Shown here: one piece after another, positions 23,945 through 36,633 of the stretch
How the letters are laid out: the number at the start of each line of letters is the position of its first letter
How positions within the stretch are numbered: the stretch's first letter is position 1
Origin: Litoditis marina
Lineage: Eukaryota > Nematoda > Chromadorea > Rhabditida > Rhabditidae
Reading direction: 5' to 3'
Assembly (NCBI GenBank): GCA_964036275.1
Contig: OZ038434.1
Span: forward strand, 12,065,259 to 12,129,258
Length of the DNA: 64,000 nucleotides
Program-made: the position numbers and the translations under genes
The notes under the pieces: generated by a model
What the model saw: only the letters and a program-made list of their open reading frames with translations
Told to the model about the DNA's origin: nothing
Databases searched by the model: none

Positions 23945-25440
23945 TTTTTATGCCAACCTCTGTCTCCTCGAACATACGCTGTTGCTCTGCTGGCACATTC
24001 TCCCGGATACGAGTGTAACGAAATAGTGAGCAAAGCGAGAGACCCAGGATTGGGATAAGGTGCCGGGATGTTCTAGCGTATTCAGTGTTTGATGAGTGCT
24101 CAGAATTCACTGATATCTCATTAGTAGTCAGTTGAGGTAACTGAATAAGAAGGAAAGATTTTAGTTGATTACTTTATGGATGAATGAACCTAGAAAGGTA
24201 TGAACTATATATGAAACATAAGTTTTTTCGCCTATCAACCTCTACGATGCTTAAATAACAAAACCTGCTGGAAACTAGACCCTGGTTTAGTTGGTCTCTT
24301 AACACACCTGAGAACTTGGTATAGGTCATTTTCACACGCACGTTGGGAAACCGAAAGACAGTCTTTTTTAGTTTTGTAAAAATATGCTATCTGGAAGCAC
24401 AGAGAATCCTAGTATCTCTAACACCTTGCTGTTATATTAGAAGTTCATTTTCTCGTGCTCACTTCTAATTAAAAGACACGCAAGTTATTTTTCTTCAAAA
24501 TAATCTTTCCAACTTCACTTTGATACAGTACGAACTTTTCACGTATGTATAGTGTTTTAGAAGCCTCTATATTGGAATAAATTAGTATCCTAATAACACC
24601 TTCTCGATTCCAATACTGAGTAGGCAGCTTTTCGTAATCATATTCTTCGAAAAGAAGCAAAAATATCCGAGTGAAACAAGTTTCAAAGAAAGTGCGGCAG
24701 GTGAAATGACTCTGTTAATCACCGACGTATTAGTACCTACGGTAAATTAAATGTCAACCGGGCTGGCCAGAGTACGTCTGCTAGAACATCCCGGCACCTT
24801 CCGCACATCCTGTGTCTATCGCTCTGCGCACTATTTCACCACGTATCCTGGCGAAATGTCAGAGCAGGGAAATAGCGTTTGTTTGGGGAGACGCAGGATG
24901 GAATGAAAATGCTGCGATTTTCATGAGTGTTTTTAGCGCCCTCAACTTTGAAGAACGTACTATTTATACCCATTTGTGTAAGGAAACCGGCCTGGAAGTT
25001 TTTTGTTCCTACTGCAGCAGTCTCAGTAGGAATGAGAGCAATTATGATAGTATCAACTCTCAAAGCAATGATTTAAATAGCATCGTCATGTTTTATGGGA
25101 TGATGTCAGTGTATCTCTTCCGTATTATGCCAAACGTGAACCTCCCGGCATAATTCGGGAGGTTCACGTTTCCCGACGCATCGGTCCGTTGAACTGCAAT
25201 TGAAAAATGTATTGAAAATTAAATAATCGGAGCGTTGAGATTGGTCTACATACTCGTCCTTTAAGATTCATCAAGTTTCGATGTTATTCTCTCACGGTAT
25301 TGTCCCATTCTTCGTCGCCTCAAACACACGCTATGTCTCTGCGTATACATCCCACCCGGTTTAGAAAATAGTGCATATCAAAAGTGCTCAAAGCTAGAAA
25401 CGCCGGATGGGATCAAGGTGTCAAGATGTTCTGGCCTACG
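23945..25440. repeat. Three remnants of one dispersed repeat family
   Basis: The copy at about 23945-24075 (TCGAACATACGCTGTTGCTC, then GGATGTTCTAGCG) and the copy at about 25310-25440 (TCAAACACACGCTATGTCTC, then AGATGTTCTGGCC) are in the same orientation. The copy at about 24765-24850 is inverted (TAGAACATCCCGGCACCTT). Similarity is limited to blocks, so these are old and diverged copies. Confidence 0.5.
25132..25171. repeat. Perfect 16-bp inverted repeat with 8-nt loop
   Basis: AAACGTGAACCTCCCG at 25132-25147 is followed after GCATAATT by its exact reverse complement at 25156-25171. It could fold as a stable hairpin in RNA or a cruciform in DNA. It lies next to the dispersed-repeat remnants and is probably part of such an element. 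Confidence 0.9.
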
Positions 25441-26213
25441 GAGTGGGAGTTTGAAACGATAACATATTTTAGCTCAGCAGTTCGACTACCTCAATCATGC
25501 ATCTAGAAACGCACGGATCGCTGGTGAACGTGGACATGCAGGTAATTGGCTCAGTAGTTAGTGGTTTCGCGATTTCAGAATAACAATGGAAACAATGGCA
25601 AGTCTTTGCAGTTTGATCAGAAAAACATCACAATTTTCACTCTTGCCTAAAATGAACCGGTTCCAAACTACAACACATCATACTCGAACAGAGTCACCTA
25701 GGTCCTTTTCGATAAACAAAATGTTCTATCGAACTATCGCAACTCAAGAGCGATCACATTCAAAGCGAACTTCCATAGACGTTACAGGATTCGTCCGTTG
25801 CGTCAGGTATTCAGAAGGCGAACATTCTGATATCGTCTCTAGCTGGTCTCATACTCCACTTATATATTGTATTCGCGGTGGTCAAGAAACGAATACTTCA
25901 CGACAAGTACATACTTCTGACTTATGTGCGCAGCTACAATGACATACTCTTTCTTACGTCTATTCTACTCATCTATGAGGTAGTTCTACTCTAGAAATTA
26001 ACTTTTCCAGTCTTGAAATCGACAAAATTGTACAAGTTTTTATTGTACAGAACTGTGGTATTACAACTTGGGAAACTTCATTTTAACTATAACTCTCGGC
26101 TGAGCCATAAAACAGTTATGCTTGCTCGGAAAATAAAACTACAACACATCTGGAATTGCCACTATATTCTGAGGAATGCATTCAACATCATTATTTAAAA
26201 ATTACTTTCATAG

Positions 26214-27896
26214 ATAAGGTCACCGCTCACCGAAGTGAATTCCGACTATGCCTCCTATTTCTCCAACCTCCCTAACTACGTGAAGGAAGTAATTCTTTCC
26301 ATTCGAAAGCTGACTCAGATCGTTCAAATATTATTGGTCTTTATGTGTGTCATACATCGGTTTCTTCTATTTGTGAGGTGAATTGAGAATGAAATTTGGG
26401 AGAGACACTCACGAAAACAAGCTTGAACAAGTTTGAGTTGGAACAGATCACTTTGAGTTCCAGAATATGTTCATATTACTTTTTGTTGAATCATGCAACT
26501 ATCAACCGCCTTAGGTTCAATGAAAACTGCATTCAAATATACTACACATAGATTCTAAATAATCGAATGGGGATAATGTGTGAAAAACGAAATAGTTTGT
26601 ACTTTGTACTTTGCACTTCGCAGACCTGGCTACATCAAGTTCGCTTACGTCCTGTTCGTGTTTTTTGGGATCTTGCTGTGTGTAGTTGTGATGACGGTCG
26701 ACGACCCAACTGGACAGGTAATCAGATTTCATCGATTTCAATCAAAACTTATTTAATATAAACGAAATGCGTTATATATGTTTCAATTCTCATACACCTA
26801 TCATAATCGAAAACGAACTACAGATGAATAAAGGTTCAAAAAGCCAAAAGTTAAAAAGAGAAATTATGATAGTTACAGAAAATCGTATATTGGAGCAACG
26901 TTCGAAAATTTTTCATTTGTGAAATGTTGAGAAACGTTTTAAACATTCTAAACTTTTTCTTGGTTCCAGGTGGAAGTGCGACTGTACCTAGTGCTCATAT
27001 TCATGCTGGTCATCTGTACGGCTTCTGTTCATGTTGCACTGGAGAAATACTTCGTCGCTCACAAGTATTCCATAAATGTATGCGAAATACAGAAGAAAAC
27101 CTCCAAGTTTCTACTTCTGCTGGTTAGTTTATTTATAATTTTTGTTGTATCAAGCTTATCTTGGAAAGATGAAGTTGCAATGTGGTCTTGTTTCTGTGAC
27201 AGGACATTGGTGTGAGAACTAGACACTTACGAAGTTTAGTGAAGTCTTTCTTGTCTAACTGAGCTGCATTTGCTAACATCTCAAGTCCTGTAACTGAATC
27301 GGTGCTTCAAAAGACTGTTAGATCCGTCTTCAATTCAGATACAGAAAAATCTATTTCTGCTAAAAAAAAATTACACAAATTCTTCGAATTGCAGATTCTT
27401 CTCTATTCCGGAATTTATGCTATTCTGCCAATGGTCGGCTTCTCGGCGGGAATGATTTTGGTTCGCGCGAGTCAAGCGAGTCTCGCCCATCCAACCCATC
27501 AGAACTATATGGACATGAACAGAATATGCAGCCTGGTACGTTAGCTTGCGGACATATTTTCGCTCTGATAAGGATGAATTTCCCACCAAATTCTATTTCA
27601 GGAAGCCAAATCGGCTGAGAAGGGCAAATTTTTGGTGTAGGAGCGCGCGCAACGTTATGATTAGGCTCCCCGGGGTACCCAAACTAGATTTCTATTCTGC
27701 CGTGCTTTCAACTGTTGGTGCATTTCTAGTCCTTTCCGTACTTGAAAATGTTCAGATAGCTTTTGCGCTCCATCCGTGGTTGCCTTTGGGGAATGGAATA
27801 CTCTCCCTGTGGTCCATCTACGGCTATCTCAACAAAATGAACAATTCCGTGAGAAGAAGCACAGTAGTCAACGTTCTCTCGGAAACCCCCATATGA
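26214..27896 (+). CDS. Serpentine (7TM) chemoreceptor-like gene, 5' exons not identified
   Basis: Exons are 26214-26377, 26624-26717, 26970-27122, 27395-27535 and 27756-27896 (TGA stop). Phases 0-2, 2-0, 0-0, 0-0 and 0-stop all close. The translated part has five hydrophobic helices, which I read as TM3 to TM7. The first carries QILLVFMCVIHRFLLFVRP, a typical intracellular end of TM3 in nematode receptors. The last is HPWLPLGNGILSLWSIYGYL, followed by a short basic tail that ends SETPI. TM1 and TM2 must be upstream. A small exon at 25497-25541 (MHLETHGSLVNVDMQ) is a possible start but does not supply them. The family is nematode-specific chemoreceptor. I cannot assign the subfamily. It is not closely similar to the two receptors at 50.3 and 61.6 kb. 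Confidence 0.75.
27636..27700. repeat. CCCCGGGG palindrome repeat, copy 1
   Basis: GCGCGCAACGTTATGATTAG then GCTCCCCGGGGTACCCAAACTAG lies in the last intron of the receptor gene, about 55 bp before the acceptor. The same string with small changes occurs at 39192-39262, where it contains the perfect palindrome GGTACCCCGGGGTACC. Confidence 0.8.
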
Positions 27897-28087
27897 TTTT
27901 GCATTTTGCTGTGATCGTTTATTTGAAATTGTTTGTTTCACCTTAAATCGTACACGGTAACAGTTTCTGAATAGCATGTGCAGTTCACTTTGTTTGATAC
28001 ATGAACTTCATTAACATCTCATGAACATCTATAGCCAACTTTTGTCAGGAGTCGACGAAATATTGCTCATAAGGTGATCACATGAGG

Positions 28088-29503
28088 TTACGAAAGATTT
28101 CTAGATTGGTTTCTCTCTTTCAATTGTTTTTGTCTGCTCCGAATCTCATTTTCCACTCTCTCTTGATAATCCTCTTTTTGTATTCTGTGAATGCAATACG
28201 TGTAGGAGTTCTAGCTTGAGAGCTCAATATATCTAAAATTATCGTATCAAATCTATATCAAATCTATCTATAACTCATTCTGTGTTTGGTAAATGTAGTC
28301 ATATTTTGAAAATGTTGGTTGCTTTTTGTGGACTCACTATTTTGTCGTCGACGAAGAGTAGAGCATGCATGTACCGGATAGAATTATCTGATAAACTGAA
28401 ACGAAATTGACTTCATTATCAACTACTTATCTCTAGAAAACAATGTACATGGTAATATGACGTCTACATGAGGTAGTTTCTAAGAATCCTTGGCTTCACC
28501 AAAACGTTACGTCGGAGTGAGATCACTCACGTCTTCGTTTTGGAAATTATTTCCGTTATGATGATGGGTTGAAGTATTTTAGAAATATTTTTCAGGGTTT
28601 TGTGCAATTCTTAGAAACTATTGAAAATTTTCCCGTAATTTTGATAATTCGAAAAAGAACACAAACTCACACTACAGTGGAGTAATCGGGCGCTGGGTCG
28701 CCCCAAACGGCCGGGGCCGCGGCAATTGGCAGACTCTGGAAGGAAACAAAATACTTCCAATTAGAACAGTAAATTCATCCACACAACAGTTCCAATAAAT
28801 TGTGGGTTGCTCTATCAAAATTAAACCGACACCATAGAATCTGTGTCAATTCTTTGTATTTGTATTTTGATCCCGGCGCGATTTAGCCAAAACTAATAAT
28901 TGAGAATTGTGAGGCACTTCACTACCAAACTACAACTTAGATTTGGTCATACTCTGAACCACAAACTGATTATGATAATTTGGCTCCGTTGCACCTTGAA
29001 CATTTAGATAGTATCTAGAGTTCCATTTTTCTGTGCCAATTTTAGTCCGTACGGATCAGCTTTGTTTATAGATGGTAAATTGTGTACGGTCAGAGCCCTG
29101 ACTTGTTTACGTTCCAAACTTAGAGGCCAGTGCAGATATCACATCCTCCAAACATTCTTCTCCATTAAAAGTCTTGGCAACCATTTGACAAACGAGGTGA
29201 GCTTGCAGTTTTGCAGACAACTGATGTACTTTTAAGGCCAAAAACATCGTTTATAGTATTTAATTGAGAGTAATAAAAAATGTCTCTCTTTCAAAATTCA
29301 ATTTCGGAAGAAGACATGATAAGAATCTAGAATTAACTATGATAACACGATCTAGGTTATTATTATATGCCGAATTTTCATAGCATACACTGTCTATTTC
29401 TTAATATATAGAGACAGGAACCATATTCACCCACCTGATTGGTACCTATAACTAGTCGGACAACACAGAATACTAGAACAACTAGTGGAACAGGGAAAGA
29501 CAT
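28088..29503 (-). CDS. Small secreted protein, about 104 residues, 4 exons
   Basis: Exons are 29503-29435, 28735-28671, 28395-28338 and 28210-28088 (TAA stop). All reading phases close (0-0, 0-2, 2-0, 0-stop). Exon 1 is a clear signal peptide, MSFPVPLVVLVFCVVRLVIG. The mature part begins with an Ala/Pro-rich stretch (IAAAPAVWGDPAPDYSTV), then RYMHALLFVDDKI. It ends in a highly charged helix (QERVENEIRSRQKQLKERN). There is one cysteine outside the signal. No known family is recognised. The last acceptor (AAGCTAG) is not ideal, so the C-terminal exon is the least certain. The gene converges tail-to-tail on the receptor gene, with about 190 bp between the two stop codons. Confidence 0.6.
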
Positions 29504-31066
29504 GGTTGGAAGAGTAGATGCAGCACCCGTTCACATCATAGGAGGAGTACTGTAACAGAGGGCGTGGAATTGGATAGAACACTGATAGTACTTTTCTATT
29601 TCTCAATAGGAAGTAATTGATAAAATGTATTTCATGATTTGGAACGATTTAATGACAAACTCTATTCTTGTTGCGAATTGACGTATATATAAGGAAACCT
29701 TGGATAAAATCAGAAATAGAAAATATAGTTAGAATGAGAATTCAACACTGTTTTGAAATGAAAAAGAATTTCACCGCTCATTTGTATTTGTGTTTCTGTA
29801 CCATTGTGAATAATTAAGGAAGATGTGTGTCTCAATATAGGTTAGTTTACGCATTCATTCAGAATGAATCGAATATGCGCATGTGTGAGAGTGTATTGCT
29901 TCACGTTCCTAATACAGTAACAGATAAATACTCTCGACGTTCAGAAAAATAAATTAGGTCTGATTATAACATAGTACAGTGGGGTGGTCGCCAGAATTCA
30001 AGTACAAACGTTCATTGTAGTAGCGGTCGTAAAGCATTGTAAAACTTCAATGGTGTTATCTTTTCAGAACCAAACGGTGGACAAACCGATTGATTTTTTC
30101 AAAACATATCAGTGTGTGTTCCTCTTTATAACTGAAAAAGAGCACACAAAAAATGATAAACTATCACATCTTTTAGATATGAGTTTGAAATGAATTACAG
30201 TAGCGGTTCACTCATTCAAATTCAACATAAAGTTTGTCGTTTGTTCAACTACAATTCGAACTCTTCGCAAACTCAGCCGACATGTGAACATTTAGACTCA
30301 AGAAAAACACGTGATTTTCTGTAACTTATTCAAGACATATAAATCGTAGAATGTGTCCCTTGCCGTGAAAGAAATGGATTATATGTGAGAAAAGGAGAGA
30401 AAACAAAAGAAACAGGCAAAGAGAGTGTTACAAAAAGAGGAAGATAGGGAGATAGAGAGAGATAGTGATACAAGAAGAGTGATAGAGAGAGAGAGAAAGA
30501 GAGAAAAAGAGAGGAAAAAAGAGAGAGCACGTGACATTGACATGCGGTATGGCAGAAGAGAGACTATCCAGTAGTGGTGTCCTTCTATTGCTAATGAGGG
30601 TAATTGCGAACACTAAGTGGTGAACAAGTAGATTAGATGGGGTGTGAATTGTCAAGAAAGAAGAATATGAAAAAGAGAAGACATAGGATGACATTGAAGG
30701 GAAAGATACAACTAGGAAAAAAGAAGAGATAGAGAGAGAGGTGAAGTAATAGAAAATGATGAGAAAAGAGAGAATGCAAGATCTAGAAAGGAAGAGGGAG
30801 AGGAAGTGAGTGAGGGAAAGAAAGAGAGAGTTAGAGACAGGGAGAGTTTTCAAATTCAACTAAAGAAACGATTTAACTCTGAATACCCACTGAACTGTAA
30901 ACTACAGAATTATAAAAATATTGGAAGAAAGCCAAGCAGAGAGCTAGAATCGGGAGAAAAAGACAGCTAACTCAAACTACTTTTGACAAATAGTAAGTAG
31001 CCAGAGATAACGCGAGAATGAGAGTGTCCAGGGATAGAGTGGCAAGGTCAGTTAGTTCTGTTCAAC
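29504..31066. other. Gene-free interval with GA-rich tract
   Basis: No supported exons. From about 30370 to 30840 the plus strand is strongly purine-biased (AGAGAGAGATAG-type runs). The long open frames on the minus strand there (strings of Leu, Ser and Phe) are a by-product of that composition. Confidence 0.7.
30370..30840. repeat. Polypurine (GA) low-complexity tract
   Basis: Imperfect GAGA and GAAA runs fill most of about 470 bp on the plus strand. A similar tract lies at 31665-31960. Such asymmetric tracts can adopt unusual structures and are mutation-prone, but nothing here shows function. Confidence 0.85.
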
Positions 31067-31550
31067 ATGTGGCGGACAGGGGATATTAATCCGCACCCAA
31101 ATGACGGACCATATCGCCAGATACTAGCCCTAAACATCGGAATATTCTATGTTTATTGGCACGTGCGAGAAACACAGAAGTTTGACCTACAAGTAAATTA
31201 TGATAGGACTTTTCTAAAACTTCAGTTTCATTCATTTCTCCAAACATTTGCATGACTGAAACCAGCGTGATCATTTTAATCCTAATCTACTACTGTAAAT
31301 GACCACAGGCGCGAGAAAGGGACTATACAGAGTAAGTTCAACTTCCAAAGCTGTCTCGCTAACGAATATCGCCAAAGAGTTGTATTTATCGTGCTCGAAA
31401 CATGAAGTTGTGTGGATATGGTGCACGTCCTTCTCTCAAAATGTGAGCAACACTTTCTGAGTAGTAGTTGTAAATATTTCAGATCTTTACAGATTATGGT
31501 TTATGACAGTCTGTCGTTATGTTTTTGGACAACTCAATATATTGGCCTGA
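31067..31550 (+). CDS. Candidate small single-pass membrane protein, about 56 residues, 3 exons
   Basis: Exon 1 (31067-31192) starts MWRTGDINPHPNDGPYRQI and continues into a hydrophobic segment (LALNIGIFYVYWHV), then charged residues (RETQKFDLQ), before a GTAAAT donor. A 23-nt exon at 31309-31331 (ARERDYTE) follows a CCACAG acceptor and ends at GTAAGT. The third exon could start at 31493, reading to a stop at 31550, or at 31483, reading to a stop near 31585. Both keep phase. The N-terminal part looks like a short inner-membrane or mitochondrial-type subunit, but I cannot name it. The tiny middle exon and ambiguous third exon lower confidence. Confidence 0.4.
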
Positions 31551-34500
31551 GTTACTCTTTTTTTATTTGTTTTACGCGCACATGAATTGCTTGAAACTCG
31601 AAAACGAGCGAAGTTACAAAAAAAGGTTGATAAACGAGAACAGTGGTTTTTTGTATACGTAGTACAAGGAAGAGTAGGCGAGAAAGAGGGAAGAAAAAGT
31701 AGAGCGAAAGGCATGCGGATCGTCGATTCTAAACACAGCTGGGAGTACACATGGATGGACATGAAAAAGACAATGTGACCAGATGAGGGACAATGAATAG
31801 TGGAGAGAGAGAAGAGAAGGAGAGATAGAGAGAGGGGATAGAGAAGAGAGAGAGAGAGCAAATGAATGAGAGGAACAAAAAATGAAGATAAGTATAAGGA
31901 GAGATGAGAGGTAGAAAAATGTGAGAGAGTGAAAGAGAGCAAGAAAGACACAAGAATAGCTTGAAAATAAACTGAAGTAGTACTGAAAAGAATTAATATA
32001 GATAAAGTGATAACAGATGCGTTTCACACGTTTCATGTTCCATTATATTTAGAACTCCTATTGAACACGTAATAAAACGTCTGTTTTGTGAAAGCGCTCA
32101 AAGTGGAAAGAACTGGATGACGTTTGATACAAAAAGTCGAGAAGGGGCGAAATTCCGGGAAAACATGAAACACTCCCGCCAAAATCGTTTGAGCGAGTGA
32201 GTACTTGGCCTCTATGACCCCACTTCGTACTCTTTTGTCGGAACGTATAGGCGTTCACAGGCCATCCTATTCCGCATGCATAGCGTATGCTAATTCGGGG
32301 GCGAGAAAACGTATCATTGTGCGAAAAAGTGTTGTAAATCATGGGGTTCATCACATTGTTCTCATTTATGCATGAATTTAGCGTGGCTGTGGGTTTTCTG
32401 AAGAAAAAATGTGCTTTTTAGTCATTCAATCACTCTACATGTAGATTACTCACAGCTCGCTTACGAGTTAGTATACCTTACTACCGCAAGACACTAGTGA
32501 ATACGAAACATAGGTGTAAGGAAGGTTATGGGAGATTTGAAAGATAACTCAAACATTTATTTTTTGGTACACCTGAGTATAGAATGACTCAACAATGTTG
32601 TGGTTCACAAAAACTGGAACAATAACCGACCATCGCTGACCAAAACAAACAAATATGATGGTGGGAAACAGATATTTAGGTCTATTTTCAATTAAGAGAG
32701 CAGTGTCTAATGGGTATCTATATTGGTAACGGATGCTGTTAATCATAGGTGTTTCAGTAGCAGATGGCTAGCAACTGACCACTCAATTCACCTGACGGAG
32801 GAACATCAAAGAAACACATTATATGTGGCTGCGAGTGCGGAGTAGCAAACTCAGAGAGACCTTTTCGCTATAACGCTTTCCGCTATAGCTATGATCAAAA
32901 AAACGTTCCAGTTACACGTTGAATTCTCTGAGTAATAGAAAAGTTTGCAGATTTTATTTGTTTGTACTTCAGCAAACGGATTCGTTGCAATCATTTCAAC
33001 TGACGGAACAGCGAAGAAACACCTTATATGGGACTAAAACACTTTATATGGACTTAGCAAACTTAAAGGGTTCCGCTGGAATCAAAAAAATGTTTCCCAG
33101 TCTTCTGAGCGTGTCGATAGAGAAATTCGCAGAATCTATGTCTTTGAAGTATAGCGAAACGATTTCTTGAGAACCCTGAAGAGGGGTTGAATACGTGATA
33201 CCGCGGCATTTTGCATAACACTTGAACACGTTTTACTCAATTGTTGCACGCACAAGTTGCACCATTTATTGAAGATAGGATTTGATTATACTTTTGTCTC
33301 GTTCAATCAGGATTCAGGTCGATTCGATGGAAGTTGGTTTCAAATATGAAGTAGATTTTGGCGCCAAAACCAAATCACCATTTGTCAAAAGGGCAAACTC
33401 GCGGAAAAAGCCAAGCACAGAAGTTAATTTAGATTAATGACTTCGTGTCACCACACGCTGTGGGGGGCTGAGTACTGAGACAGATTGGGAACTTGAGTTT
33501 CTGAGTAGGTCTCTAGAAAATCTCATCAAGTCATTTTACTAAGAGATACAACGAAGCTGGTAGGTCAAAAAGTATGCTATTTTTTGCGATCTTCGAACAA
33601 AGCATGAGAAAATGGATGGAAAGACAATACGTGGTGCATTCATTTCAAATTTCTTGCTACAAAACAACCCCTGCGAGATTGTGTGGACAGATTATCTACG
33701 AGGGGTGGGGGGGGGGTGGTCGCACTATCAAACTACAAAGTGAACTACAGAAAGAGAGAAACCAAACAAACAACATGTTCACACTTTAGAAGTAGTCAAC
33801 AACACATACAGAGACAGAGAGCTTTTGTTTGAAACATCCATATACATTTGGAAAAAAGGCAGCCGGCTCTTTTGCTGAGTCGTTTTTACGTATTACTACG
33901 GATAAGATTGAGTGGTCAGGCGGCAGAAAAAAACAGCTGCAAAGGCAAAAAAGAGCCATTTCACCCGGCCATTTGCACTTTGCAATCAGTGTCGTATTTC
34001 GTGAGAAACGGGAAGATTCTCGAGTACAAATCACGTGGAAGTTTTCAAAAATAATGACAATTCTTTCTCAAAAAATGACTATCCAGTGGATTATTTGCGC
34101 AACTATTGACTGGAACCCTGAACACTGTACTCAACTGATCAAAATAAGATATAGTTAATAAGATAAGTAACTTTTTCGGATGAAAATGGTATTTTCAATA
34201 TTAACGTTGTTGATATTACTTATTTATACTACTGTAGCAGTACATGATAAATCTGGATAGATGTATTCATCATTTTATAGTGTAGTAGGGGAGAGAGGTC
34301 GTGAGAGCCGCGAGGCGCCCTTTATAGGGGAAATACATTCATGAGAATAGATGAAGATAGGGGATGAATCATCCGAAAGAGAGGAGGAAAAATGACGAAA
34401 ACCTATCGGACTGAGAGAGGAAGAGGAGAATGTTGAGTTGTTCGAGGAAAACGAAAACGGGAAAATGGTATTGTGCTTTGGCCAAACTGTTATCCATTGC

Positions 34501-36633
34501 AATTTGGTATTTGGTAAAATAGGGAAATAATCAAAAAATGAGCGTAAAAAGTATTATTACGAAATATCATCATCGCCCATTTTATCGTATCATAGTAGAC
34601 TCTCAACTTTTAAGTCTGTTCTGTTGCAGAGTAATGGGTGGTAGATTATTGTAGTTATTGCGAATGTTCCGAATTCGATGCATGGTGTACGCCTATATTT
34701 TGATAGGACTAGGTATACTACAGATTTTTGACGAGTTTGACGAGTTTTTCACATAACCGATTCTTGATTCAACAAAAATACTTTTCACGGATCTATCCAA
34801 AGATTTTGCAGAACTTCAATAAAACATGCAAAGTGGATGATTACTGCTCCCTTTCTGCTTTGTTCACAACTCAACTAATTAACGAAACGAAAAACCGAAT
34901 CACAACTCAGCTAATAATGTGAAAATGACACGACCAATTCAATCAACCCTCTGGTCCTCATTAATCTACAAAAAGGCTCGTCCAGGTGGTCGGTGAGGAC
35001 GGAGGCCAAAACCGGATATATACGTTTGACGGGGAAAAGGGAGAGTGAACACGGTGACAAAAACATAGCGACAAGATGAAGAGATTATCCTCACTATATG
35101 GTTAGAGAGAATGGAGGCACCAGACAGGTGACAGGGGAGGGTAACGGGAGGAGCGATTGCAACTTTTATCCAAAAAAAGGAACAAAATTTTGTCGAGAAA
35201 CCTGTGAAATCTGTAGTTTGTTACGACCTAAACAGCAGTAGTACAAAGGAAGATGGTTTAAATCACAATGGTATTTTTTGTAATATCGGGAATGGGGAAA
35301 CGAAAAGTTAGAAAATCGAACGACAAGGAAAATTAGAGAACGGAATGGTGAAATATTACAATCACGTTACTTCTACCCGTATTCTATACGGAAAATGTTA
35401 TAATGAGTCGTTAGAAAACGTGTGAGATAGAGAACATCATTGTTTCGGCAACAAAATAGGGGAAAAGCCACTCGATGAGTCAGATTGAAATTAGCATAAT
35501 CCTGAATCAGGGGGGAAGGCCGGAGGACGAAAGCCGATATCATTGCGCAATGGACATGACGGCTGGACAGATGGCTGCGATTGTCGCGCACGCTTGTTGA
35601 GAGACAAATTAGGATACTGGCAATTAGTACGCCCGCCATGAGCATAGGGAGAGGCGTATCTAGGTTGTAGTTTGATCGGGTTACACAGCAGAATTTGAGG
35701 ACTACGAATGTAAAGTAGCGGGCTCATACGCTGGTTGAGAGACAATTAAGATATCGGCAAGTCATGTGTAGTTTGTAGTTTTATCATGTGGCACATCGAA
35801 CAACTTGGGACCACGAAGAAAACGTAGCGGTGAGAGTTCCTTGAACTTGAAACTGCAGTAAAACCTGAACTTGGACCACCGAGTTCCTTTAGAGTGGACC
35901 TTTAGAGTGTAGTAATGAAATCTTCTGGAGATAGAGAAGGTTGGAGCATATTTCGTAACGCATGATTGCTGTTTGCTAATAACCCATTCAATAGCAGGTT
36001 TTGTAGTTTGATTGTTTTAGATCCACTCACCACATCCGATAGAGAATTGGGGATCACTGGGCCATATTTTGAAGATTATCTGTGCTTGGCAGGTGTTATA
36101 CAAAACGTGCGGTAATAGCCTTTACTGAAAACACATCTTTGCAAGAAATGTTTTTGTTTTCTAATCCGATAATTGAACAGCTGGGCGCAGCTTGGTTTTT
36201 CGCATGCCTCATCGGATGGTTCTTTTGAGTGGTCATTCATAAGTAATCGGATGTATTATGGGTGACAATGCCCGCCGGGCAGCCTCTAATTGGGGTTAGC
36301 GCCCGCGGTAATTATCAATACATGAGAGCTAATCAATATCTGGGGAGGCTCAGAGTCTGAAAAGATTTTTTATAAGTTTAAAAATCTTCGAAATGGAACG
36401 CAAAAAAATGAATGATTCATTCGAAGAGTTTATTTATTTCTTTTCTACAATGGTAGATACAGAAGCCGAGTCGAGATTCTTCAATCGGCGGTCAACTGAA
36501 ATAGTTCTTGTTAAAATCATACATTTTTGCGTGGTTAATTCAACATTCAAATTGAATATTGTGGAAACAAAATATAGGCTGATTTATTTGCGATGCGCAT
36601 TTTTTGTGCTCGTAGCTAGCAGTTGCAGTAATG
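31551..36633. other. Long gene-poor interval
   Basis: No exon chain could be supported on either strand. Contents: a GA-rich tract at 31665-31960, two similar segments near 32795 and 33000 (GACGGA, then AAAGAAACAC then TTATATG), a G run near 33706, and a 138-bp tandem duplication at 35596-35840. The open frames present have neither splice context nor recognisable motifs. Confidence 0.6.
35596..35840. repeat. Two tandem copies of a 138-bp unit
   Basis: GTTGAGAGACAAATTAGGAT at 35596 recurs as GTTGAGAGACAATTAAGATA at 35734. Within each copy the same order follows: CGGCAA or TGGCAA, GTAGTTTGAT or GTAGTTTTAT, then ACCACGAA or ACTACGAA and GTAGCGG. The copies have diverged by many substitutions, so the duplication is old. 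Confidence 0.75.

Larger units (their letters stand above)
23105..25490. other. Gene-poor interval between the ADAM-like gene and the receptor gene
   Basis: It should contain the 5' exons of the ADAM-like gene, but only one weak block (24362-24308, minus) looks coding. Three related segments carry a motif near CATCCCGGCACCTT or GATGTTCTGGCC in either orientation (about 23945-24080, 24765-24905, 25290-25440), consistent with dispersed transposon remnants. Confidence 0.5.

Noticed and set aside
24469..24660. Minus-strand frame (FEEYDYEKLPTQYWNRE) considered as ADAM prodomain exon
   Set aside because: No good acceptor precedes it, and it cannot be connected in phase to the first firm exon at 23104.
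30330..32036. Leu/Ser/Phe-rich minus-strand frames that look like membrane proteins
   Set aside because: They come from GA-rich low-complexity DNA. Composition alone explains them and no exon borders fit.
35373..35745. Hydrophobic minus-strand frame beginning MLMAGVLIASILICLS
   Set aside because: It falls within the 138-bp tandem duplication, whose second copy breaks the frame. It is repeat sequence, not a gene.
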